From H111-94 sp034436045 (GTDB lineage: Bacteria > Chloroflexota > Ktedonobacteria > Ktedonobacterales > Ktedonobacteraceae), in assembly GCA_034436045.1 (NCBI GenBank), contig DAOTVZ010000260.1:1-26611 (forward strand): a DNA stretch of 26,611 nucleotides. Direction: 5' to 3'. The first letter of the stretch is position 1. Each line of letters begins with the position of its first letter. Shown here in pieces: positions 15,543 through 22,534 of this stretch. The position numbers were made by a program, and so were the translations under genes. Below the pieces are notes generated by a model. The model was not told the DNA's origin. It saw only the letters and a list, made by a program, of their open reading frames with translations, and made no database searches.

Positions 15543-16029
15543 GGCCATTGTCAGTTTGTTTGAAAAAGATCTATTATCATATTTGAAATATGATAAAATA
15601 CGTAATAGATGCGATCAATCGGGGTTCCTACAGATGGTACCATCCTTCTTGACAAGCGGCAACAAATAAGTTATAACTGGACTATGATATGTTACGCCAG
15701 ACCTTACTAGTTTCCGAAAGTATCGGAAAACAATGGGGGGAATGGCTCTCTTCTTTCTCGCCCGATAGTCACGGAACGTCGCACCCGACCGACCGGTTGA
15801 GCGCGAGTTGAAACTGGCCAGAGAGCCAGGACAACGCGGCATGGGGGATGCCAACACCGCTTCTTATCAAAAGAGAGAAGAGAATGCTTCGCGCGAACTA
15901 TTTGATAGATCACCCTGGTACACTGAGTTTCCTGGAACTTTGACCACTATCCCCCTTGTCTCTACATCTGGTCAAACTCTCGCCGGATTCTAAGTATCAG
16001 GCATATGAAAAAGAGAAAAAGGAGCTGTC
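15543..16029. other. Intergenic stretch with several palindromes and no clear gene
   Basis: No convincing gene is visible; short frames on both strands lack ribosome sites and recognisable motifs. Palindromes stand out. TTATCATATT/AATATGATAA (15574-15596) has a TGA loop. The second LacI-like site is at 15711-15729. TTTGACCA/TGGTCAAA (15939-15946 and 15969-15976) has a 22-base loop. TTGACC at 15940 could also serve as a -35 element for the beta-helix gene, though the matching -10 is poor. Confidence 0.4.
15711..15729. promoter_or_regulatory. LacI-operator-like palindrome, copy 2
   Basis: TTTCCGAAAGTATCGGAAA has 7-bp perfect arms and shares TTT-x-CGAAAGT-x-TCG-x-AAA with the palindrome at 15287. 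It lies about 300 bases upstream of the secreted beta-helix gene, so a pair of sites could be bridged by one regulator. This is inference. Confidence 0.4.
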
Positions 16030-17904
16030 ATGGATGTACGTCCGCTCGGCGCTCTGTGGCACCGAAAACCAGTTCAATGGCTGATCGGGACGATCATGCT
16101 ACTCTGCTGTATCCTCGGCCTCTTCACCACCGCTTCGCTCTTCCATCCCTCTATCGCTCATGGCGCGGCACCTGGACAACCTGACTTTGGCCCGAACGTC
16201 TATATCTTCAATCCCAGCATGCCACTGAGCCAGATTCAAGCTACGGTGAATTCAATAGCACAGCAGCAAGTCTCTAACCAGTTCGGCACACAGCGTTACG
16301 CGCTGCTGTTCGAGCCTGGCACCTATGGTACCAGCACTGACCCACTTAACTTCCAGGTCGGCTACTACACCACTGTAGCCGGCCTCGGCCTCTCTCCAAA
16401 AGATGTTGTCATTAACGGCTCCATCGACGTCTACAATCAGTGCTTTGGCAGCAATAACTGCATCGCGCTGGATAACTTCTGGAGATCGTTGTCGAACCTG
16501 ACCATCAATGTGACCACGCCTAACGCTGGTTGCTATACCGGTGAGTTCTGGGCGGTATCGCAGGCCGCCCCGCTGCGCCGCGTCAATATTAACGGGCAAG
16601 TGACACTGATGGACTATTGTACCGGCCCCTCATATGCCAGCGGTGGCTTCATTGCCGACTCGTCATTCAATGGCAGTCAGATCATTAGTGGCTCACAGCA
16701 GCAGTGGTTCACCAGAAACAGCCAGATTGACAAGTGGAGCAACGGCGTCTGGAACCAGGTTTTCTCCGGTGATGTAGGTGCGCCCGCTCAGTGCTTCCCC
16801 GCGCAGTCGTCTTGCGGCGGCCCGTATACGACGGTTGCGACTAGCCCGGTGACACGCGAGGAGCCATTCCTATACGTGGACTCCAATGGGAACTATAACG
16901 TCTTCGTGCCCTCGCCACAGCACAACTCCGTTGGTACCACATGGGCCAACGGCCAGACACCCGGCACATCTATCCCCATCAGCAAATTCTTCATTGCTCA
17001 GCCAACGGATTCCGTAGCAACGATCAATCGCGCGCTGGCAACCGGCAAGAACCTCATTCTGACCCCCGGCATCTATAATCTGAACCAGACCATCGTGGTT
17101 TCACGCCCCGACACCATCGTCCTCGGTCTCGGTTTTCCGACGTTAATCCCTCAAAATGGTGTTATCTCCATGAGTACCGCCAATGCAAAAGGGATATTGC
17201 TTTCAGGTATGATCTTCGACGCCGGGGCCACGACCTCTCCGGCGCTGCTGGTCATGGGTGATGGTCACGGGGCCAGCGACCACGATGCCAGCGACCCATC
17301 AGCCATTCAGGATGTCTTCTTCCGCATCGGCGGCGCGGAGCCAGGCAGTGCAACCACCAGCCTGGTCGTCAATAGCAGCAATACCATTCTGGATGATATC
17401 TGGGCCTGGCGCGCCGATCACGGTGCTGGCGTGGGTTGGACGAGCAACACCGCCGATACCGGCCTCGTTGTCACCGGCAACGACGTGACCGCGTATGGCC
17501 TCTTCGTTGAACACTATCAGAAGTATGAGGTAATCTGGAGCGGCAATAACGGCACGGACATCTTCTTCCAGAATGAGATGCCTTACGATCCACCCAGCCA
17601 GCCGGCGTGGATGGAAGCGCCGGGTGTCGATGGCTGGGCTGCCTTCAAAGTCACCAACAACGTGACCAGTTTCACCGGCTATGGCATGGGTAGCTATAGC
17701 TTCTTCAACCAGGGCGTCAACATCTATGCTGCCAACGCCTTTGAAGTGCCCAGCAACCTTCCGGCGGGCAGCCTGCATGACCTGCTCACGATCTTCCTCT
17801 CCACCTCCGGCTCCGGCGGCATCCTGAACGTGATCAACAACACCGGCGGCTCATCCACCATCGCCAACCCTGACACTCCGGTCACTGTGGTGAGCTATCC
17901 GTAA
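16030..17904 (+). CDS. Secreted right-handed beta-helix (pectate-lyase-like fold) protein
   Basis: The 624-residue protein has a signal-anchor at about residues 18-40 ending near IAHGAAPG, then FGPNVYIFNPSMPLSQIQAT, which resembles actinobacterial proteins labelled, on weak grounds, adenylyl cyclase or coagulation factor 5/8-type. The rest is rich in short turns and Asn/Gly/Ser/Thr, for example LFEPGTYGTSTDPLNFQVGY and NLILTPGIYNLNQTIVVSRP. This is the repeating pattern of beta-helix coils seen in pectate-lyase-fold and GH55-like enzymes. Activity is not determined; a carbohydrate-acting or surface-binding role is likely. AAGGAG precedes ATG 16030 at 7 bases. Two LacI-like palindromes lie upstream and a long hairpin follows the stop. 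Confidence 0.7.
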   Translation: MDVRPLGALWHRKPVQWLIGTIMLLCCILGLFTTASLFHPSIAHGAAPGQPDFGPNVYIFNPSMPLSQIQATVNSIAQQQVSNQFGTQRYALLFEPGTYGTSTDPLNFQVGYYTTVAGLGLSPKDVVINGSIDVYNQCFGSNNCIALDNFWRSLSNLTINVTTPNAGCYTGEFWAVSQAAPLRRVNINGQVTLMDYCTGPSYASGGFIADSSFNGSQIISGSQQQWFTRNSQIDKWSNGVWNQVFSGDVGAPAQCFPAQSSCGGPYTTVATSPVTREEPFLYVDSNGNYNVFVPSPQHNSVGTTWANGQTPGTSIPISKFFIAQPTDSVATINRALATGKNLILTPGIYNLNQTIVVSRPDTIVLGLGFPTLIPQNGVISMSTANAKGILLSGMIFDAGATTSPALLVMGDGHGASDHDASDPSAIQDVFFRIGGAEPGSATTSLVVNSSNTILDDIWAWRADHGAGVGWTSNTADTGLVVTGNDVTAYGLFVEHYQKYEVIWSGNNGTDIFFQNEMPYDPPSQPAWMEAPGVDGWAAFKVTNNVTSFTGYGMGSYSFFNQGVNIYAANAFEVPSNLPAGSLHDLLTIFLSTSGSGGILNVINNTGGSSTIANPDTPVTVVSYP

Positions 17905-17953
17905 TTAGCGTATTATCACGTCAGATCATCAAATGGGCCTGCAAACTCTAGCG

Positions 17954-18024
17954 AGGTACTGACAAAGGATACCTCTACCATGGTCAGGAGCGTATCATGG
18001 TAGGGGTATCCTTTGTCGATACCT
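17954..18024. terminator. Long hairpin after the beta-helix gene
   Basis: Arms 17961-17982 and 17996-18017 pair over 22 bp with a single T/G wobble, around a 13-base loop. AGGTA (17954-17958) and TACCT (18020-18024) extend the stem past a short internal mismatch. It lies 49 bases after the stop. No T-run follows. Confidence 0.6.
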
Positions 18025-18117
18025 TACCTCTATCCGCCTTCCTGGTATAACCAGATGGTAAGATATAGGCATACGACGCAGTTCATTTACCAATTATTTA
18101 TGTGAGGAACAACACCG

Positions 18118-18498
18118 ATGGATAAGAACACCTATGAGTCAGGGCTGACCGTGCGCAAGGCTGTCCTGGGTAGTGAGTATGTTGAGAAGTCGCTGGCGAA
18201 CGCGGATGATTTTACGCGCCCATTCCAGGAACTGGTGACAGAGGCGTGCTGGGGCATGATCTGGACACGCCCAGGTCTGCCGCGCAAGACGCGCAGCCTG
18301 CTCAACATCGCCATGCTGACAGCGTTGGGGCGCACTCACGAACTCAAACTGCACATACGCGGTGCCTTGAATAACGGCTGCACTAAGGAAGAGATTCAAG
18401 AAGTACTGCTACAGGCCACCATGTACTGTGGCATGCCGGCGGGCCTGGATGGTTTCCGCGCCGCCGATGAAGTTTTGCGCGAAATAGAAGGGAAATAA
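18118..18498 (+). CDS. pcaC: Carboxymuconolactone decarboxylase-family protein (PcaC-like)
   Basis: This 126-residue protein matches the CMD family over its whole length. It contains the FQELVTEACWGMIWTRPGLP segment, then SLLNIAMLTALGRTHELKLH with the conserved His, and EEIQEVLLQATMYCGMPAGLDG near the C-terminus. This version lacks the CxxC of AhpD-type peroxidase proteins, so it is closer to 4-carboxymuconolactone decarboxylase, which acts in protocatechuate breakdown. No other protocatechuate gene is in the window, so the exact reaction is uncertain; many PcaC-like proteins have other roles. A GTGAGGA ribosome site precedes ATG 18118. Confidence 0.8.
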   Translation: MDKNTYESGLTVRKAVLGSEYVEKSLANADDFTRPFQELVTEACWGMIWTRPGLPRKTRSLLNIAMLTALGRTHELKLHIRGALNNGCTKEEIQEVLLQATMYCGMPAGLDGFRAADEVLREIEGK

Positions 18499-18542
18499 TC
18501 CATAATCAAGACATCATGATAAATCCTTCCAACCTCCAACAA

Positions 18543-18851
18543 ACCGTAGGAGCGTGATCATAGTTTTTCCACCCGACATCGGCGCTCCCGTAGGGGCGTG
18601 ATTCATCACGCCCTGAAAGCAAAGCGACGGGCGGGTAGGCAAGCAGGGCGTGATCATAGTTTTTTCACCCGAAATCGGCGCTCCCGTAGGGGCGTGATTC
18701 ATCACGCCCTGAAAGCAAAGCGACGGGCGGGTAGGCAAGCAAGGCGTGATCATAGTTTTTTCACCCGACATCGGCGCTCCCGTAGGGGCGTGATTCATCA
18801 CGCCCTGAAAGCGAAGCGACGGGCGAACAGGGTATGATTCATCACGCGCCG
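18543..18851. repeat. Palindromic repeat cluster B, 96-bp tandem array
   Basis: A unit beginning GTAGGGGCGTGATTCATCAC recurs at 18590, 18686 and 18782, an exact 96-base period, with a partial unit on the left (from 18543) and a degenerate GATTCATCACGCGCC on the right. Each unit has the full palindrome GGCGTGATTCATCACGCC (18595-18612, 18691-18708, 18787-18804) and a half copy GGCGTGATCATAG followed by a T-run. It fills the gap between the convergent pcaC-like and ctaA genes. Confidence 0.85.
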
Positions 18852-18903
18852 ACAAGATTCCCAATATTTGATTGGAGAAATTCAGGACTCCGTAGGAACG
18901 GTA

Positions 18904-19875
18904 TCATGAAATGCTATGCAGTTCTAGTGATTGATTGTCTGCCTGACTTGCGGCTACTTGCGGCTCGCTCTTCCTTCTGGGCCAGCCAACCTGCATCCAC
19001 AGGTAGCAGAGGACGGAGAAGAAGGCCGAGATGATGGTCGCGTGCATCAGCGCGGCGAGCATTTGACCACCCGTCCAGACCGTCGTCATGCCGCTCAGAG
19101 CCTGCAATGTGACCAGGATAAAGGCCCAGATCGCGCCATTTACGAGGTCGCGCCGCTCACGGTAGTTACGCACAATCACAATCAACAACACCAACGTTAT
19201 GAGCCAGATCAACGCGGCGGCGTAGCGGTGCAGCATCTGTACACCGGCCAGCGACGAGAAGCCTGGAATATAGGTAGAACAACCCGGTATCTGTTGACCA
19301 CAACCTGCGACCGCCCCCAGATGCTCTACCAGCGCCCCGGTATAAACCACGATATAGGTATATACCACTGCCAGCAGTATGGGTATCTGGAGCTTCGGCA
19401 CGGGAGCCGCCTTACCGCGTCCGCTATCCACCTGGAAGAGGCGAATTGTTAGCAAGATGACACTGGCAAAAGCGATGAGCGAGAGGCCGAAGTGGATCGA
19501 CAGTAACCAGCTCAGGGCAAACGTTCCCTCATACACCACAGTGAGAGCGCCCAATACTCCTTGCAAGACCACAAAGAGCAGGCTTAAAAAGCCAAAGAGT
19601 CGGACGCGAAAATCTTTTTTATAGATGAACCAGGTACAGGCGGTCAGCACAAGCACCAGGAAGCCATCAGCGCTAGCCATCACACGATGACTGTACTCAA
19701 TAACGCCCTGGATAGTCAGGACACCGGGAATGATCTGCCCCTGACAGAACGGCCAGGAATTGCCGCAACCTTGACCGGAGCCGGTGGTCGTCACCAGTGT
19801 GCCCAACAAGACCATGAGATAGGCCCCCAGGGAAGTGATGACCGCCAGAATTCTCATGAGACGATGAATATTCAC
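18904..19875 (-). CDS. ctaA: Haem A synthase (CtaA/COX15 family)
   Basis: The 323-residue protein has eight hydrophobic helices in two similar halves. Each half has a conserved Cys pair in an outer loop: Cys37/Cys44 in GCGNSWPFC and Cys192/Cys199 in GCGQQIPGC. Candidate haem ligands are His63 (IEYSHR, with catalytic-type Glu60), His128 (SIHFG), His216 (MLHRYAA) and His278 (LMHAT). The enzyme oxidises the C8 methyl of haem O to give haem A for aa3-type oxidases. The start is GTG 19875, supported by AAGGGAAC at 7-9 bases. Cytochrome oxidase genes are not in the window. A tandem repeat array lies after its 3' end. Confidence 0.93.
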   Translation of the reverse strand: MNIHRLMRILAVITSLGAYLMVLLGTLVTTTGSGQGCGNSWPFCQGQIIPGVLTIQGVIEYSHRVMASADGFLVLVLTACTWFIYKKDFRVRLFGFLSLLFVVLQGVLGALTVVYEGTFALSWLLSIHFGLSLIAFASVILLTIRLFQVDSGRGKAAPVPKLQIPILLAVVYTYIVVYTGALVEHLGAVAGCGQQIPGCSTYIPGFSSLAGVQMLHRYAAALIWLITLVLLIVIVRNYRERRDLVNGAIWAFILVTLQALSGMTTVWTGGQMLAALMHATIISAFFSVLCYLWMQVGWPRRKSEPQVAASQADNQSLELHSIS

Positions 19876-19991
19876 GTTCTTGTTCCCTTGTCTTGCAAAT
19901 ACTTTGTACCACGCAGGTAAAAAGATAAGGAAAGCGAATCAGTCTAAAAGGATAATAGCGAAAGATGAGGAAGATGTCAAAGCCTCGCCCC

Positions 19992-20070
19992 GCTAACAGA
20001 GAGAGATACCATTACAACGCTCATCAGGGGCGCACGCCCCATGCGTGTAGTGGTATCCCTCTCTGTTAGC
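19992..20070. terminator. Very long imperfect hairpin downstream of the Gly/Tyr-rich gene
   Basis: GCTAACAGAGAGAGATACCA (from 19992) pairs with TGGTATCCCTCTCTGTTAGC (ending 20070), and the stem runs inward to about 28 bp with one mismatch, one wobble and one bulge. A small GGGGC/GCCCC hairpin sits in the loop. It lies 5 bases after the 3' end of the gene and upstream of ctaA. No U-tract is seen. Confidence 0.6.
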
Positions 20071-20074
20071 TTCA

Positions 20075-20632
20075 TTAGTGATTCCCCGACACGGTAATGT
20101 TCGTTTGGATATTGAATAATGGCGCATTATTGCTGCCATATGCTGGTGTAAGACTTCCCCCAGGCGAGCTATAGCCGCTGATAGGTGCAGGCGGATAGCC
20201 GTAGCCAGTGTTGCCATAACCACCATAGTTCCCATACGGCCCTGCACCGCCTCCATACGGCCCTCCACCAATTCCATAGGGCATGCCCGCACCGCCATAG
20301 GGCGTTCCTCCAAGTGGGCTATAGCTACCGGAAACCGGAGTACTGCTGCTGCAAGCTCGTGTGCCTTCACGGTAGCCTTGCCGATAGCCCGCATCGTATG
20401 TTTGCTGACCGGTCGCCGCAGGAGCCTGGGGAACCGTCTCCACAGTCACGCCATTATCACTACAGGCATTCTGATACCCTTGCTGATACCCATTATTATA
20501 GGTATTAGCTCCAGATTTTGTCCCTGCATGAGTCGCGGCAAACGCCGTTGAGGGCACAAGGGAGGTCCATACCAGGGTTATGAAGAGCGCAAAACAGGTG
20601 GTGGAGAACAGTAAAAGCCATTTTCTGCACAT
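20075..20632 (-). CDS. Secreted Gly/Tyr/Pro-rich protein with two YxxGY repeats
   Basis: ATG 20632 is chosen because the AAAGGA ribosome site lies 6-7 bases before it; it abuts ATG 20638 too closely, and a longer ORF to 20686 lacks support. The 185-residue product has a signal peptide (residues 1-32, cleavage near STAFA-AT), then two related motifs, NNGYQQGYQNAC (about 46-57) and DAGYRQGYREGTRAC (about 80-94), each ending in Cys. A low-complexity half rich in Gly, Tyr and Pro (GGAGMPYGIGGGPYGGG) follows. Such sequences are typical of extracellular structural or spore-surface proteins, but no homology is recognised. A hairpin follows the stop. Confidence 0.7.
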   Translation of the reverse strand: MCRKWLLLFSTTCFALFITLVWTSLVPSTAFAATHAGTKSGANTYNNGYQQGYQNACSDNGVTVETVPQAPAATGQQTYDAGYRQGYREGTRACSSSTPVSGSYSPLGGTPYGGAGMPYGIGGGPYGGGAGPYGNYGGYGNTGYGYPPAPISGYSSPGGSLTPAYGSNNAPLFNIQTNITVSGNH

Positions 20633-20760
20633 AGACATTCCTTTCTCTTGACAGCACATACTCTTCCACCTCTTCCATCGTTCCACCCCAAACCTGTCAA
20701 TATTAACCGCCTCCCCATATCCTCATAGAGAATCACGCATCACAGAAATGGTGAGTAACA

Positions 20761-21411
20761 GTAGGGGCGTGATGAATCACGCCCTGCTCCCCTATCACCC
20801 CTTGCTCCCCTATCACCCCTTGCTCCACCATCGTTTCCCTTTCAGGGCGTGATCAATCACGCCCCTCCGAAATCGCCGATCCCGTCGGGATGTGATTCAT
20901 CACGCTCTGCTCCACCATCGTTCCCCTTTCAGGGCGTGATCAATCACGCCCCTACGAAATCGCCGATCTCGTCGGGATGTGATTCATCACGCTCTGCTCC
21001 CCCATCGTTCCCCTTTCAGGGCGCGATCAATCACGCCCCTCCGAAATCGCCGATCCCGTCGGGATGTGATGAATCATGCTCTGCTCCCCCGTCGTTCCCC
21101 TTTCAGGGCGTGATCAATCACGCCCCTCCGAAATCGCCGATCTCGTCGGGATGTGATTCATCACGCTCTGCTCCCCCATCGTTCCCCTTTCAGGGCGTGA
21201 TCAATCACGCCCTGCTCCCCTATCACCCCTTGCTCCACCATCACGCCCTGCTCTCCTATCACCCTCTGCTCGTCCATCACGCTTTGAGGGTGGCAAGCGG
21301 GGCGTGATCAATCACGCCCCTCCGAAATCGCCGATCTCGTCGGGATGTGATTCATCACGCTCTGCTCCCCCGTCGTTCCCCTTTCAGGGCGTGATCAATC
21401 ACGCCCCTACA
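20761..21411. repeat. Palindromic repeat cluster C, 87-bp tandem array
   Basis: The string TTCAGGGCG recurs at 20841, 20928, 21015, 21102 and 21189, an exact 87-base period, and again at 21383 after an interruption by a Cys/Pro-codon-like CACGCCCTGCTC stretch. Each unit contains GGCGTGATCAATCACGCC (arms GGCGTGAT/ATCACGCC, centre CA) and a second, weaker half ATGTGATTCATCACGCTC. A flanking copy with centre GA is at 20766-20783. The array fills the gap between the Gly/Tyr-rich gene and thiO, and its last unit contains the thiO stop codon. Confidence 0.88.
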
Positions 21412-22534
21412 TATTCCCAAAACGTTCGGGGCCAAAGGCTTGCAACAGGGTCGGCACGTATCCAGTGGTGAGCAATTCGGCTATTGTCGTGCCGGTGATA
21501 GCACTTAACTCAAAACCACCCGCGCCATGACCAGTTGCCAGGGTGACATTTTCCCAGCCAGGGAGTGGGCCAAGAATAGGGTTGCCATCCTGCGACAAAG
21601 GACGCAGACCAGACCAGATACTGACCAGTTCGACCTGTGAGAGTGCAGGCATCAATTGCAGTGCCTGATTGAGCAGCCCGGCAATCGCCCCAGCCGTGTT
21701 GCTTTTGTCAAAGCCCACCCGTTCCCTCGTCGCGCCAACGTAAATCGTCTGATCGACTTTTGGCACAAGATAGGTTTCATCCAGAAAGATCGTATGTTGG
21801 AGCGGCACACGCGGTTGACGCAGTGAGAGAATCTGGCCGCGTAACGGTATGACCGGAATAGCTATACCTAACCATTCTCCGACCCGCGCAGACCACGCAC
21901 CTGCCGCGACGACCAGCCGCTTGCACCCAATCACCTCACCCTCGGCTGTCTGTACGCCTATCACTCTATCACCACTGCGCTGAAGGCCGACCACCTCGGT
22001 ATGCTCATAAATCTGCGCTCCCAACTTGTGCGCCGCCGTAGCATAGGCCCTGGTGACTAAACGTGGCCGAATGCTCGTGGCATGAGGGATGTACAGGGCC
22101 GTATCAAACGTCACATTCAGCGTCGGCTCGTACTGCCACACCTCATGGGCATCCAACCATGTGGCCTCAAAGCCATGCTCTTGCCAGACATGAGCGTAGG
22201 CATGCAACTGGCGCAATCCTTCTGCATCTGTACTTACGTGTAGCGCTCCCGTGCGCTGGTACTCAATCGAGACACCGCTCAGTGCCTCAACCTCGGCCAG
22301 CACATCCGCCGTAATAGACCAGCTTGCCAAAAAGAGATCGGCCACTGTCCTGGGGCCGTTCAGCACACCACCAGGAGCCAGTAGACCGGCCGCCGCGCTC
22401 GACGCCTCTGAGGCAATCTCCGCGCGCTCAACGACGCTCACCTCGACGCCTGCCTTGCTCAACTGATAGGCGATAGCACAGCCAATGACACCTCCTCCAA
22501 TAATCAACACATCCGTTGCACGCTTTTCACTCAT
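21407..22534 (-). CDS. thiO: Glycine oxidase
   Basis: The 375-residue FAD enzyme starts with the dinucleotide loop VLIIGGGVIGCAIAYQLS and has the DAO-type SSAAAGLLAPGG segment, LVVAAGAWSA near the substrate site and VTLATGHGAGGFELSA at the C-terminal FAD site. ThiO oxidises glycine to the imine used to build the thiazole ring of thiamine. Its ATG overlaps the stop of the upstream regulator gene (ATGA, 22531-22534), so translation is probably coupled. Other thiamine genes are not adjacent, and sarcosine or another small amine remains possible as substrate. The stop TAG (21409-21407) lies within the palindromic repeat that follows. Confidence 0.85.
   Translation of the reverse strand: MSEKRATDVLIIGGGVIGCAIAYQLSKAGVEVSVVERAEIASEASSAAAGLLAPGGVLNGPRTVADLFLASWSITADVLAEVEALSGVSIEYQRTGALHVSTDAEGLRQLHAYAHVWQEHGFEATWLDAHEVWQYEPTLNVTFDTALYIPHATSIRPRLVTRAYATAAHKLGAQIYEHTEVVGLQRSGDRVIGVQTAEGEVIGCKRLVVAAGAWSARVGEWLGIAIPVIPLRGQILSLRQPRVPLQHTIFLDETYLVPKVDQTIYVGATRERVGFDKSNTAGAIAGLLNQALQLMPALSQVELVSIWSGLRPLSQDGNPILGPLPGWENVTLATGHGAGGFELSAITGTTIAELLTTGYVPTLLQAFGPERFGNM

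Noticed and set aside
15615..15993. Overlapping short ORFs on both strands between trxB and the beta-helix gene
   Set aside because: They lack ribosome sites, overlap each other and show no motif, although one (15808-15993) looks moderately protein-like.
18514..18864. Long minus-strand ORF with a repeated NHAPTGAP peptide
   Set aside because: It is an open frame produced by the 96-bp tandem array; 96 is a multiple of three, so any frame without a stop stays open. It has no ribosome site.
20849..21307. Plus-strand ORF of 152 residues with 29-residue repeats
   Set aside because: It is the translation of the 87-bp palindromic array (87 = 3 x 29). Nucleotide palindromes, not codon use, explain the conservation.
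20761..21411. CRISPR array
   Set aside because: The repeat period is regular, but the sequence between palindromes is as conserved as the palindromes, so there are no unique spacers, and no cas genes are present.
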